Source of the DNA: Euonymus europaeus
Taxonomy: Eukaryota > Streptophyta > Magnoliopsida > Celastrales > Celastraceae
Length of the DNA stretch: 64,000 nucleotides
Assembly (NCBI GenBank): GCA_963580455.1
Contig: OY756965.1
Coordinates: 6,398,501-6,462,500, forward strand
Reading direction: 5' to 3'
Part shown: piece after piece, positions 43,341 to 56,374 of the stretch
How the letters are laid out: every line of letters begins with the position of its first letter
Position numbering within the stretch: the first letter of the stretch is position 1
Notes under the pieces: generated by a model
What the model was told of the DNA's origin: nothing
The model's input: the letters and a program-made list of their open reading frames with translations, nothing else
Databases searched by the model: none
Position numbers and translations under genes: made by a program

Positions 43341-44686
43341 GTTTACTTGTGATATTTTATATCGACCAAGTTTTTTTAAAGAGGTCAATCTAGATCACTA
43401 TAAGATATTAATTCTATATTATGTGATTTGTGGGTTGGATATTAGATTAGGAATTTGTTTAAATCTTAGGCGTATTTGATCAAATTGTGTGTCGATGCTC
43501 CAAAATTGATTTTGCTTGAGACAAATCCAACAATTGATATTGGAGTAGGTATATGGTGTTGTAATTGGTCAAATATGTAATCTAAGATCTGGACCATTCA
43601 TGTTCTAGACGTACAACTAATTATGTTTTGCAGGTAAAAGATTTGATTATCATGTAATGCATGTTTTGCGTTGTTGATTAGAATCTTGTGTAAGACCAAT
43701 TTTATAAGCTCGGATTTTTTTTTATATTTTTGTGGAGTACATTAAGAGATTAATTTTATGTAAGATTGATCCATAGAAATTAAGATTAGCATCAAAATTG
43801 TAAAAGACACAAAGATACCTAGCATAAAAAATGAAAATCTAGAGTTTCTATTCAACGACATTTTTGTAGAGGTTCAATGATCGAAATAAGTTTGACCAAC
43901 AACAGAGATGTTCTTCGAATTGTCGCTGGTCAATAGAAGTCCCTGGTGGCAGTTTTAAGAATGGTGCGCAGAAGCTGTTTTTCCAAAATTACGCAGTTTT
44001 TTAAGATCGAGTTCAAGATCTTTATGGATCTAAATTTGGGACTTCAACCAAAACCATGATATCCAAAAATTATGTGTTTATTATTTGCTGATTTCTAGAT
44101 TGTTATTGTTCTAGGAGGATTGTTTGTGCATGTAGACTTGTGTAACATAACTAGTATCCATCTAGGAGTCCTACAACAAATTGAACACTTACAAAAAAAT
44201 GCCAAATAACTAAGTGCGAGAGTGGTTACACACACCCCCGCAGCCTCCAATCTCGAATCCTATTGAAACAATTAGTTTTAATTGTTTGGATGGTTAGGAT
44301 ATTGAATGTGATTTGAAACTAGTTTTTGAGATTTTTAGTTGAATTTATGACAAAAGGAATAGAGATTTGGTAGAACGCTTATGCAACATATCTAGATCCA
44401 TTCCTTTTGAATTCTAAAATAATTCCAAAATGCTATATTAACATCAATCAATACATTCTTGAAATATCCTACGTTCTAGGAACAATTAGAATCTTAGGAA
44501 TGTATTATAACTGGATCTTTAGGAAATAATTTTAAATAGAGATATGGTTGATTAGCAGCATTGGCTTAAACCAATCTTTCCCGAACAAACTGATTATGCA
44601 TGGATCTCAGAGTATTTAAAGTTCCAGAAAAGTCACTTTGAGTAATTGATTAACGTGATTAAGTAGCAATGTTGGCTTAGACCAAT
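43341..44686. other. Non-coding AT-rich region
   Basis: No gene, repeat or element recognised. Confidence 0.5.
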
Positions 44687-47040
44687 TGTAACACTCGGCC
44701 CCAAATAATAACATTTCGGACGCTTAAAGGACAAAACTAGTGTTATTAGAAGTCTCAAGAGTTTTGGGCACGCCTAAGCGTGTACAATTCATGCCTAAGA
44801 GGTGTTTAGAGCAAGTCCAGTGCTACATGATTATCAAGCACTCCAAATTCTGTAATTGGGTCCCACTTCTATTACACATAAGTGGATCCCATCTACTTAT
44901 CAACATCAGCAAAATACATCTTTCAATACAATCATATCAACAAAACACATCTTTCAATATAATTATTTTCATTTTGCATACATCAACACTCCAAATATCA
45001 AGTTTCAACAATATCTCTCTCATACTTTTATACCATTTTTCACTTTTTTCTATCATTCTACACATCTTTCAATATAATTTTTCAAATCACTCTCTCTATA
45101 TACTCGATAAATTTCCAGCACTTCAAATACTTTCACCATTGCACTTGCTCTTAGGATTGAAATATTGGGGGCTGAAAATTGAGAAGGGCGCCTAGGCGTG
45201 CCTTGTTTTTCTCCCAGGGCAGAGTTGTTTCAGGGAAGTTAACTTTGGGTCAGGGCACCTAGGCGTGCCCAAAGTGTGCCTAGGTGCAAATTAAATTCGC
45301 AGAATAAAGAGAGAAATGAGGCCACTTTCTGAAAACTCAATTCTAGAGTGAGAGAGAGAAAAAAAAAAGTAGAGAGAGTGATTCTTAGTGGATTTATCTT
45401 GGATTTGGAAGAATTAAGGGTGACTAACAAGATTCAAGAAAGATTTGAAGATTTGAGGTGAGTTTTCTAGAGTTTTAGAAATTAGGTTTTTGATGGATCT
45501 CTAGAAAACTTTAATTGATTGGTTTAGATGCTTAAATAAGTTGACTTTATACTTGATTGTTGTTATATATCTAGGTTTGATTGTTGATTTGAAGCGAAGG
45601 TATGATTTGTGATAGATTTAAGGTTTGGGAAAGAAATTCCTAGAGAGGGAAAGGTTAGTTATTGAATTTACGATTTAATTTATATTTGTATGTAATATTG
45701 ATAATGTATTGATATGATATGGGTTTTGATTTTTTTCCAAATGTTAGGTTTGGAACCGAAACCCTAGAATTTGAGAAATCTCTAATTTTGTGTTTTGCTT
45801 GGATACGAGGTAGGGAATTCCATGCCCATTTATATTCATATTTGATGTCGATCCCGAAAGAGCGTTTGATTTCTTCATTGGTCATTCATATTTGTATTCT
45901 TCATTGGTCATTCATATTTGTATTCTTGCCTTATTTATTCATAAGAAAGAACGAACCTTAAATCAATTCATGATATCCTTTCATTGGATGCATACTCGGT
46001 TTACATGTTCGGTCCTGTATTGAGCATGGTTTAATCTTGATCATGCATCATGTGGTAGTGTGTGTGTGTATATATATATATATATCATGACATATCACCT
46101 TGACATGCATTATAGGTGCATGGGAAACTCGAGTATGGACTCGTAATTTCCCTACGATGTGGGACGATGGTAGTGACGTCCAAGCTGGACTTCTACCAAG
46201 TGAGTCCCATGTGAGGCAACACACGAAAATCCGAAGGGGGTCAGTTTTGATCGAACCTTAATCTTGTATGGGAGTTATGATGGTCCCACATGTGGTCCTT
46301 TTCTTATGGGTTAATTTTAATGTTGGCGGTGTTCATCGATGGTTTGGTGTTGATGCTGAGGCATTGACTGGTGGTTACCCATGGGGAATCGACATGATTC
46401 TCGATTATAATTTGTTTTTATTTATTTGTTCATGGTTAGAAAGCATATTGTTGTATTGAACTTTTCTTTGAACATTCGACTTAACTTTATTATTAATCTA
46501 TTTTCCCTAATAAGCTTTCTGTTTACCATTTACTTCTTTTTCCTCCCAACAAATGAGTATGATTCTGATACCAAAGATGCAGATCTGCAGAAGAGTCGAT
46601 GACATGGCTGCCACCTAGAGTAGTGAGTGTATGGGGTTGGAAGGGTTTACTCTCTCTTTTTTGTTATGGATTGCGTAGTAGCTGTATGTACTGTTGGTAA
46701 TACGCTTCTTGAAACACTACTTCAGTGTGATGATTAGAGCGGTCAGGAGGGTGCGTCATATGATCGAGACTCTCAGGTCGATTTGAGGCTCAAGTGTCAT
46801 GGATGATTTGTCTGCATGAATACCTTTATGTTCGTATTTTATGTGTGTAGGCTTCTGTTGAGATTACATGTTGATAAATGGCTTGGGGCCCTGTTAGGTT
46901 GTGGATTGCTTGTTGACTTGTGGCATAAGACCTTACTGAGATATTGATGTGATTATTGTAGTTATTTGCTACGTGTATCCAGGTTGGCATTATCCGATTT
47001 ACGCGGAGGTGCTGCTAGATTTTTTGTTGAATTGGAGTTA
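44687..47040 (+). repeat. Tekay/Del-like gypsy LTR fragment carrying a MITE
   Basis: Starts TGTAACACTCGGCCCC, the typical opening of long chromovirus LTRs. It includes palindromic CGCCTAGGCG words (45189-45198 and a variant near 45257), a palindromic ACTCGAGTATGGACTCGTAA zone (46126-46145), a TA repeat (46068-46085) and GAGTATGATTCTGATACC (46555). The 3' end is approximate and no internal coding region follows, so it may be a solo or truncated LTR. Confidence 0.45.
44809..45150. mobile_element. Harbinger-like MITE, copy 1
   Basis: 342 bp. Terminal inverted repeats GAGCAAGTCCAGTGC and, at the right end, the complement of GAGCAAGTGCAATGG. Flanked by TTA on both sides (44806-44808, 45151-45153), as for PIF/Harbinger elements. 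The interior shares AACACATCTTTCAATA and TGGGTCCCAC words with the copies in the HIR intron. No ORF of interest. Confidence 0.72.
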
Positions 47041-47159
47041 ATCTAGATGTATATGAAATAGGTTTGAACTCAATTGATATGATTTATGATGAATTGATGG
47101 TAAATCACATTAATGACTTAGAACAGTATTAAACCAATCATTCCCTAATGGACTAATTA

Positions 47160-47560
47160 ATTACAAAGTCAATAAAATTAGGGGTGTGCATGGACCCCAA
47201 ACCAAAACCAAAATCGGAAGTGACGGTTTTGAAGAAATTGAAACTGAAACCGAACCATATTTTCGATTAACCGTTAATTTTGTTAACTGGTTTTAACGGT
47301 TCGGTTACGGTTTTAAAATCAATTCTATAATTATATATTATTAATAATTATAAAATAATATGTAATGTGCATATCATAATAAAATAAGGTATAATGAGTA
47401 ATGAATTATTAAAGAAAAAAATATTTATATAAAATAATGTGTAATGGGCATATGATTATAGATATCTCGAATATACTAAAGTATTTAAGAATTCCATGAT
47501 TTAAATTTTAAATTTTTTGAGGGTGCAACTGTAATTTTAAATCAAAGTTGTTATGTCATA
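47160..47560. repeat. Dispersed repeat beginning GGGGTGTGCATGG
   Basis: GGGGTGTGCATGGACCCCAA followed by AAACCGAACC/GGTTCGGTTA words (47183-47310) is a familiar plant non-autonomous repeat type ('aaaccgaaccg'). Ends not resolved. Confidence 0.35.
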
Positions 47561-47599
47561 GGCGGATTAGTTTCATTTTTTTATTCTCAATTTCTGAAT

Positions 47600-48190
47600 G
47601 ACTGTATGTTAGAGAGACCGAATTATATTGATTGGAGGCATAAATTGAACATTGTACTCTCATCTGTGGACTAAGTATGTTCTAACTAAACTATGTCCTG
47701 AACTTCCTGTGGAATGAGCTATTGAACAAGAGCTCCAGGCCACAACAAGTGGCTGAAAGGTGACAATATGGCTAGATGCTCTATTTTGGCATCTATGTCT
47801 AATGTGTTACAATCACAACATGAACATATGCTTTCAACTGTTGACATGCTTTACACCTTAAAGGAGATGTATGGTAACCAAGGTCGAGCTGCACTACAGG
47901 TTGTCATGAAGTAACTTCTTACCACTGCCATGGAGGAGGAAACCTCGATAAGGGAGCATACCTTGAAGATGATGGGTCTTCTAGGTGAGCTCAAAATCCT
48001 CATTTTAGATATCGCTGAGAAAACTCTTTGAGAACTTTCGGTTGAACTATAACTTGATCAAGATGAGTTATACGTTACCGAAACGCTTAAATGAGTTGCA
48101 AGTAGCTGAGGGCCTCTTCAACAAATCAGTGCAAGAAAATGTCACCAAAAAGGCTTTAAATTCTTCTTAGAAGAAGAATTTTAGAAGAAA
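47600..48190 (+). pseudogene. Copia gag relic (UBN2-type)
   Basis: Fragments NYIDWRHKLNIVL, DNMARCSILASMSNVLQSQHEH, MLYTLKEMYGNQGRAALQVVMK, IREHTLKMMGLLGELKIL and DQDELYVTETLK are read across stops and frame changes. This is the order of the gag of Ty1/copia elements. No LTR or pol attached. Confidence 0.75.
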
Positions 48191-48812
48191 CAAGACGAGG
48201 GCTCGGCTAAGAAGAATTTGTCCTGTCAGCTTATAACATAGAGTTCATGTTGTGACAATTGTAGGCCGTATGGCATGTTTCTAGAATTATATAAAGCTCC
48301 ATGATTGGCCTAGCATTGGTTCTCAAGCCCTAAATTTCCATTCTTGGTTTGTAGCATGGCCAGTCAATCTTTTCAGTGAAGACTAATGTTTGCAGAACAT
48401 CGGAACCTTTTCTCATGTGTTGTTTTTGGTTTTACAGTTTTTTTGGGGGTTACAAAAATAATGTTATCTATGGCAGTTCTTCAGAATTCCAGTACAAGCA
48501 GAAAAACCAGCAGGGAACTTATTCAAATCACATATTTACACAGAGTTCGTCATAACACTTCCAAAATTTACAACCTCCCAGTTTCATTGGAATGTAATGC
48601 ACAAACAATAATGCACTAACAAGTACCTTCGCAATTAGAAATCTATTACTAGAGTACTATGTAGTAAATGCATCTCATACTCACAGCACTTTTGGTTTTC
48701 TTATATGTTCTATTCTTTTTTTTTTTTTTTTTTTTTTGTTTTGTGCCACCAAATATCTCCATACACAATACAAACCTTCATAAGCCACATGTTACAAGAC
48801 ATGGATCTTGCA
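48191..48812 (-). other. 3' flank and likely 3' UTR of the HIR gene
   Basis: Contains a 22-base T run (about 48717-48738; poly-A on the gene strand). No clear AATAAA polyadenylation signal was found on the minus strand, so the transcript end is not placed. Confidence 0.4.
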
Positions 48813-51800
48813 CTAGTACTGAGCAGTAGTATTTGCTTGAAGAAGACCATCCCTTATCTGTGTAGCAATGTCTTTCACAGCGCCAGGTCCATGTGGGATG
48901 AACACAGAGTTGGACTTTGAAGATGCACCAATCTCCTTCATTGTGTCAAAGTATTGGGTCACCAGAACCATGTCCATGACATCTTTTGATGATGTTCCTG
49001 GTACATTTTCAGAGAATGCAAGCACACTGTCCCTCAGCCCATCAACAATAGCTTGGCGCTGCCGAGCTATACCAAGCCCTGCCAAATACTTTGACTCAGC
49101 ATCTCCTTCTGCTCGCTTTATCTGCAATATCTTCTCTGCCTCAGCTTTCTCATTGGCGGCCACTCTCATTCTAGCAGCTGGTTATTGAATTTGCCATTAT
49201 AAAACAAGCATTTAGCAGCTGATTATTATACAATCAAAAACATATTACAACTATCGTTGGAGGACAATTTTTTTAGTGTTCTACATCTAAATCTATTACA
49301 GGTAACCAAAAATTTTGATGGAGCACGAATGATCAGCCAACCAGTTCAAATTCTCACTACACTACATACTGTATGCTGCCAAAAATAATACTACGGATGT
49401 TGATTAACATTCATATTTCCACCAAGAAGAAAGACTTCATATACGTAATTACGTACAGCTCTGCATAAATAAACTCGAAGTGTGCAAAACTTGCACTCCT
49501 TGAAGAAATACTTCATTCATACCACCAACAGATCACCAACACCTTATGACTCCTCAGACAAGCAAAAAAGGTGCTGAAAATTATAATCCAAATGCATGGG
49601 TTGTAAAATAGCTACCTGCATTTATTTCATTCATTGCTCTCTTCACATGCTCATCTGGTTCAATATCCACAATAAGTGTCTGAACTATCTCGAACCCATA
49701 ATGTGACATAGCCTGTGCATCCACAACATAAAAAACGAAGAGAGTCAAATTTCAGTGTTCGTGTTAATAAGTGACATCAATCCAGAAAAGCAAGACTGAA
49801 AATTACCTTCTCAAGTTCATCTTCCACAGCTTTTGCTATATCATTCTTCTGTTCAAATGTTGAATCCAGGTCCAACTTTGGAACACTTGCCCTAATAACT
49901 AACCACATATACTACCCAATCAGTTTCTCATTAACATATGATTTAAAGATCTGGGACTAGAAGTCTTCTGGAACAAGTGTTCTTCAAAACTAACCACATA
50001 AACTTCCCCTCAAAATTCAAAATATACGGAAATAGACAATTTCTCTTTTTAACATTCTATCTTCCTAGTTGGAATGGGTAAAAGAGCACATTTAAAAGCA
50101 CTTCCAGAAAACAACAGTTGAATTTATCAAAAAAAACCATCAGATCTAAATATTCCAAAAGAGCTGATAGAAATTCCTGGCTCAAATTTTGTATAAGGTG
50201 TACCCCTGTGCTCTAGACCACCTTTTAACCCCACCCAAAGCCTGCATCATATAACAAGTGCCATTAGGAAGTAAGAGTACCTTCTACAGATGACAACCTC
50301 CTTTTTAACTTGTTTCAATGTTCTTTGTCAATTATATACTTCAAATTCCCACTGAACTACAATTGTGTGATTTTTAGACAAATATTTGAAAGTTGAAACG
50401 AACATCTAAAAATCTATAATTTAAACACACATGTACACAATGATGCATAACAATAAAAATACCATAACAGGCAAAAAACAAGAAGAATCTAAATCATGCG
50501 GCAGCAATTCAGGGAATACTAGATCCAGGTAAAATTGAATCCCACGAGCACATGAATAAAGAGCAAAATATGAGCAGAATTAAGTGCCTAGGATTTTAGT
50601 AAGCTAGACATCCATACCATCAAAGACATAAGCTTGGATCTGTGCTCTGGTATTGCTCAACTTATAGAAAGCATCAGATGCCTTTTCTGCTAAGGCTCGG
50701 TATTGAATGGAAGCCACCACAGTAACAAACACATTATCCTGAAGAGACATCAGTAGTCAAGAACCAGTGGACCATCAATTGGCAACATGCAAGCAGTTCA
50801 ATATTGAAAAAAGTGAAAACTAGACAATGCATGCATACATGATAGATTCCAAGTTCCAAATTAACTTTGATAAAAGCATTCATGATTTAATGACAGAAAA
50901 AATATTCATCAAATTCACCTTGCAACAGCACCAGTCAACTCTTAATCCAGACAATTAAAGCCAATAGTAGCCTGGCTACAATTTTTTTATAATTTGAAAT
51001 TTCTATTAAGTACATATTTAACTACTTATGTACACAAATAACAACAGCTACAACGCACACGTGCACACACACAGAGAGAAAGAGAGAGACCTTTCATTTA
51101 TTTGGTATAAAAAGGCCATAACATAATAATTTTGTCCACTCTGCTTCTTACTATTCTAATTTTTTAATTAAGTGTAGCTTGATATACGGCTATACCAACA
51201 TGACATTACAAAAGTTCAACTGGAAATATAGCTGGAACCATCCAGGTTTTAAATTTGATGCTGATCTCGTTTTTAGATCATCACTTATGTTAGATTTCAA
51301 CCATGCAACTTAACCCACAAAATATGAAGGGATAGAGGAGGAAAATTTGAAATTAAACTGGACATCACATGCCTATAGGCAAGGACATCACATTCCTATA
51401 GGCAAAAGGAAAGAGGGAAAGAGACAAGTATACAACCTAAGAATTATTCGTTAAAATAACTATTAATTACAGTTTTGACGTTAGTAGTTACGCAGAAAAC
51501 CTTGTACTTCATGTACTGCATGGAAGTTAAAGAAGACAAGAACAACTTCATTCAAATCCAATGCTTCAAAGAATTTGAAAAAAAAAAATTTTAAAAACCC
51601 TTATTGTTCAGAACTGCTTGACAGATGGCTACTAAATCTACTACAAACCTTGGTTTTTGTCTCACATCGAACATCCAGCTGCTGTACACGCAAAGAGAGA
51701 TGACCAGCTAACTGGCTCCCAAGAAACCAAGGCAAACAGTGACAACCAGGTTCGAGCACATCATCAAATTTCCCAAAGGTTTCTTTGATTGCTACATTTG

Positions 51801-51837
51801 ATTGGTCCACTTGAATACAACAGAACGCTTGTCCCAT
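48813..51837 (-). CDS. HIR1: Hypersensitive-induced reaction (HIR) protein, SPFH/prohibitin family, 287 aa
   Basis: Membrane-microdomain scaffold protein of the stomatin/prohibitin/flotillin/HflK type; plant HIR proteins associate with immune receptors at the plasma membrane (family knowledge). Exons: 51649-51837, 50618-50738, 49807-49898, 49616-49712, 48813-49177, all with GT-AG borders and consistent phase; total 287 codons, the usual family length. The N-terminus MGQAFCC has Gly2 for myristoylation and Cys6/7 for palmitoylation. The SPFH core spans about residues 7-190 ([73 protein letters not shown]), then an Ala/Glu-rich helix ([24 protein letters not shown]), then the tail [12 protein letters not shown] splice acceptor (TATGCAG at 51846) lies just before the start codon, so the gene has a 5'-UTR intron. 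The paralogue number in the symbol is uncertain. Confidence 0.95.
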
Positions 51838-52391
51838 TTCTGATTCTGCATAGTAGAGTAAAGTTTCAGAAAATAATAAACTATAGTAGTACTTAAAATG
51901 AAATAGTCAGTAAATAATTGAGTTCCCAAATAATAAGTCAACACATGCCATAGTGGAGGGCCACATTACACCATCTTAGAGTGCATGTCAACAGAAATGT
52001 CACAAAAGAATCTTCAACTCAAGAGCAATAAACAAGCAATAATTACACCAAAAGCCCCTCACCTTTATCCGAAATTGAAATGAGGCCCTCAACTATTTTT
52101 GTTCAAAAGAATCTCTTGAACTTCTATTTCGCACCAAACCAGTCGTTTAGGTCAAACTAGAAGAAATTCCATAGCAATCCACAATGAACAATCACTTTCA
52201 ACCACAAATTTTCCACATTCATTTAAAGAAAGGTAAAAGGCCAAAAGTAAAGCAACACTGAAGAAGTGATAACCTCTTTTTGAACCTAAACCTGGCAAAG
52301 TGAAGGAAAACAGCAGAGAATTACAGAGAACAAGTTTGGAGAAGATAAACATTCTTCTTTTCTGGATAATTCTTTTTTTAATTGACTATAA

Positions 52392-52756
52392 GAGCAACCA
52401 CAATGGTGGTATTTTGCTGGGCCAATTAATTGTATGAGAATGTGTTTCTGCTGATGTGAAGTCGTATTGAGAGATGTATTTCGCTGCTGTGGCTGTATTG
52501 GAAGATGTGTTTTGATGATGTAGATGATATATAACTTGACTTTTAATAAAATTTATGGGACCCAGTATTTATTTTGGTGTAATTTTGTTAGAAATGGGAC
52601 GGAGGAAGAAAATAATAGATGCTTGGATAATGATTTTATATTGGAAAATGTGTCTTGCTGATATAGCTGTAGTGAGAGATGTGTTCTTGTGTAATAGAAG
52701 TGGAACCCAAAATATTTTTTTGCTGGGCCACCAAACATGCACTATTGTGGGTGCTC
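52392..52756. mobile_element. Harbinger-like MITE, copy 2 (in HIR 5'-UTR intron)
   Basis: 365 bp. Ends GAGCAACCACAATGGTG and the complement of GAGCACCCACAATAGTG, flanked by TAA at 52389-52391 and 52757-52759. Internally it repeats a unit of about 35 bp, GAGATGTRTTTNGCTGNTGTGGCTGTATT. Confidence 0.78.
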
Positions 52757-52838
52757 TAACAAACTGAGCAAGCCTATAAAATAAGCCTGCTAATGAAAAC
52801 AAGACAGTTGGCACGATAACCACTAAAGGGCCCACTAA

Positions 52839-53203
52839 GAGCAATTGCAATGGTGCTTTTTGTAGGGCCACTAAAATTGTATTGGGATATATGTTTTGCT
52901 AATGTGATTGTATTGGAACACATGTTTTGCTAATGTGGATGAGGATTTGACTTCATTTTCTGTGATATATATAAGACCCAATATTGATTTTGAAGTACTT
53001 GTGTAGTTTAGTGGGCCATTTTTGTTGGAGGATGGATGGAGGAACGAAGAACAGTTGGCTTGACCAAAACTGAAATCGGAAAATGTATTGGGAGATGTGT
53101 TTTTATGATGTAGATGTATTGAAAAAACGTGTTTTGCTGATGTAGATAAATATGTGACTTAACTTTTTATGTAAATAGAGGTGGGACCCAATATTGATTT
53201 TAA
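52839..53203. mobile_element. Harbinger-like MITE, copy 3, right end lost
   Basis: Left end GAGCAATTGCAATGGTGC preceded by TAA (52836-52838). The body is related to copy 2 (GGGACCCAATATTGATTTT, ATGTGTTTT-GATGTAGATG). The terminal inverted repeat expected after about 53203 is absent, so the element is truncated. Confidence 0.62.
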
Positions 53204-53549
53204 TGGATAATGAACAAATTTGCCATTGATATTGCTCAAACTAATATAACATGCTGCCACATCAGCATGCTTAGTTGCAAACTAAAGGAGAAAAACAGAA
53301 TTACCAGATTAACTAAACCATTTTCTAATACAGACTGTTACCAAGAAGAAACCACAAGTAACAGCAGTCGGTGTAACATCACAATTTCTAGGTTGATTGA
53401 ATCTGGAACTAGAATGATACCAATTCTGGGCTCCAAAGAGACCGAGAACTATGTTCTGGAAATTTTATTATAACATAGATTAGAAAAGCGGACGGCTACA
53501 ACCTAAAAAATAGTCTCTATAAGCGTCTTCAGCACCCTAGAATTCTAAC

Positions 53550-54730
53550 CTAAGAAGCACTGGTGCAAGGACACGGGATACGGCGATTCGTCATTTCTTC
53601 CAACAACTAGAATATGGGTGCGGCAGAATACGACATATATAAATAACAAATAATAATATACATGTGCATATATATATTTTTGAAAAAATATATTTATATA
53701 AAAGTTAAAAAAGTAATTCTCAAAATTATATAAATATATTTTATCTTTTTGTATTAATATTTCATTACACACAAGTAAATTTTGAAATTTGAATAAACCT
53801 TTTGGGTCCTGTCTGTAGGTCTGTGGTTGGGATCATGCCAGCAATTAAATAGAACAAATTCATGGCCAAGATTAGTTCCAGTAAAAAATATATTTGAGTG
53901 ACATAGTGGCATGTATCATTTATCTTCTTCAAGCCAGAGTTGTTAAAAGCCTTAAGCGCTGCAAAGCGCCAGATGCCTCCTAGCGCAAATTGATGATTAA
54001 TGATTTACTGCATTTTCATGGCACTTGACACTCAAAGAGAATGGAATACCAGTTGAAGAGCCGGCGGCTTAAGGAGGACTTGAAAAGCCACTGAAAGTAG
54101 ATCGGCAAGGAAGACGAGTCGCAAATCAAAGATAAGATGTCGCGCAAGTGCCAGAGAGAAGCTGAAAAGAGACGAAGACGAGATGTCGCGCGGCCAGGGA
54201 TTCTATTTTTGTTATCGTTTTATGGTTCCACGCGGCCACAACAGATCTGAGGCGCCATTAAGCGCCTCACATAAGCGGGCGTAAGCGAGCTTAAGCTCGC
54301 TTTGAAAAAACACACAGAAGCTAAGCGATCAAGGCGCCAAGGCTTCTGATCGCTTCGCTTTAGCGCTTAAGCGTGCTTAAGCTCGCTTTTAATGACTCTG
54401 CAGTTCAAGCTCTGTCTCTGCTCTCTGTCTCTCTCTCACCCTCCTTTCCCCCACTGTCCCTCTCCATCTGCAATAATTGCAGTCATATCCCAGCCGACTC
54501 TACGGCAACCACTTTTGGTTATTCCCAATAGATCTCTAAAAAAATATCGTCAGAGCTGCAGTCGAGAAAAAATTTTGTCCAACGCCAACCTGATAGCCGT
54601 ATTCAGCCGAATCGGAGTTGTATCCCATTTCAAAAAAATGGGTGCGGAAATTCAACGCCCAGTACGAACCCTGGTGCACCAGCACCCAGTGCGGGTGCCT
54701 TGGGGTGTTGGGTGTACTAGTGCTTCTTAG
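53550..54730. mobile_element. hAT-type DNA element, interrupted by a second hAT-type element
   Basis: Terminal inverted repeats CTAAGAAGCACT (53550-53561) and AGTGCTTCTTAG (54719-54730), with a perfect 8-bp target duplication ATTCTAAC (53542-53549, 54731-54738), the hAT signature. Without the inner element it is about 0.71 kb and has no transposase. The ORF 54392-54730 spans the junction and is not a gene. Confidence 0.85.
53935..54402. mobile_element. Inner hAT-type element with AAGCGC/GCGCTT subterminal words
   Basis: Left end CAGAGTTGTTAAAAGC, right end GCTTTTAATGACTCTG (CAGAG termini as in hAT elements). Flanks CTTCAAGC (53927-53934) and GTTCAAGC (54403-54410) match at 7 of 8, an almost intact 8-bp duplication. 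It is dense in TTAAGCGC, AAGCGC and TTAAGCTCGC words near both ends, like transposase-binding subterminal repeats. No ORF. Confidence 0.7.
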
Positions 54731-54738
54731 ATTCTAAC

Positions 54739-56135
54739 CATTCATAGGTAAGTATAACAAATCCTAATCATTCAATAATATTAAGTCACACGACACACGC
54801 AAAACATAAATATTAAGCCTAATATGAAATATAGCTTAGTAAATTAAATAAACAATAAAATAAATAAACCAGAAAATTCATCACTGTTGACGATACAGTG
54901 ATGTGCAACGTGCATTCTATGCACCTGCATCATAAAGGACATGTGATTTCTTGTTGAGGTATGAAATATAACATAATTACTAATTTGAAATCCAAATGTA
55001 TTGTATACATGTTTGGGGGAAGATTTTTCAATTCACAACTCTATAAGAAGAGAAAAACAAATAAAAATAAAAACTCATGATTATAAAAATCCATTACTGA
55101 CATAGTTGAACTTTCAGTAAGGACTCTTATATCCTTTCCTTTTTTTCCCAGATGTCCAACAAAGCTTATCTACACATAATACTATAAAGAAGACCAGATA
55201 TCCATATCCCACTACAAATAAAATAAAAATAGTAAGAAGGCTGTATGAGGAGTGAGCCTTCATCACATGATACTCAAAAGTATTGCACAAAATAAGAAAT
55301 TCTGGGATCCTAGTATCCTACACACCTTACCTATGTAAACAACAAGCTAAGATGCTGACGCATATCTACCTTTCATCTAACCTAAGAAAGTTGGGGGTAA
55401 CTGGTAACTATGATAATTCATTGCATAGCACCAAATAAATAATTCCAATGTCCAAAAGGCAATGATAGATCCAGAAAAAATAATTTAAATTCTGAGATTC
55501 TATACATCAGTATTGACCTAAATAAACTGCAAGATAATAAAGAGATAATCCAGTTCATCACTGCACCAAAGAAGATTGATGTGACTTAGATAGCTACTCA
55601 CATGAAACCAAATTAACACTGCCAGTGTTGAAATTGTTAAAGGCAGAGTTGTCAAAGAAAAAAAGAACTCCAAAAGGTCTTCTACAAACAAATACAACAC
55701 TAAGCACTTTCTATGAACCAATTTCAAAACCTAAAGAAACATCCAGACTGTGTGAAGAGTAAATTCAATTATATGACCTGGAAGCATATACACAAGAATA
55801 AGCATATCAAACAACAAACAGTGCAAAAGGGGGAAAAAAAAAACTCATGACTGACGATCCAAGAATTTACATCCTAATCAGTAAGACAGTTAAAGAATTA
55901 GACTAGGTTTCATCCCCCAATTCATAAGAGGATCAGAATTCTCACACGTGATAAGTAACCCTAACTCTTACATGTTCTTAGATGTATGAAAAGAAATAAC
56001 ATCAATAAATCAAATTTTCAAAAAAAATAAATAAATAAGAGAGAGGCTCAAATGGAGTCATAGGGATTCATATCATCACAATCGTACCAATTCCAAGCAA
56101 ACAAAATTGAAAGAAGAAAACAAAAATAAACTCAC
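54739..56135 (-). other. Remainder of the HIR 5'-UTR intron
   Basis: AT-rich, no further gene or clear repeat. Short ORFs have no support. Confidence 0.55.
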
Positions 56136-56330
56136 CTGTTAATTGTCGAACTTGAAAGGCAGCAACTAGAAAGGAGCGAGAGCTAACAAAGAAAAATTAC
56201 AAAAGATTGAATCACATAAAGCCAACGGAAACGCGCGTTAAGGAAACTGAATTCAGAGGAAGGGGAGAAGTAATTTCAAAGAAAGGCGAGAGAAATTACA
56301 AGGAGGTGCAGAGAGAGCCGAGTTAAAAAG
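56136..56330 (-). other. Probable 5'-UTR exon and promoter-proximal region of the HIR gene
   Basis: A strong donor CAG|GTGAGT (minus strand) ends at 56136, in line with the acceptor at 51846 before the HIR start codon. Upstream lie a purine-rich leader and, at about 56362-56372, a weak TATTTATGG box next to GGGCTGTAATT. The upstream end of the exon is a guess. It needs transcript data. Confidence 0.5.
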
Positions 56331-56374
56331 GGCGGCAGACCCGGCTGTACTTTAATTACAGCCCATAAATATTT

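Noticed and set aside
54392..54730. Plus-strand ORF of 112 codons
   Set aside because: It crosses the end of the inner hAT element and ends with the terminal repeat of the outer one; a chance frame.
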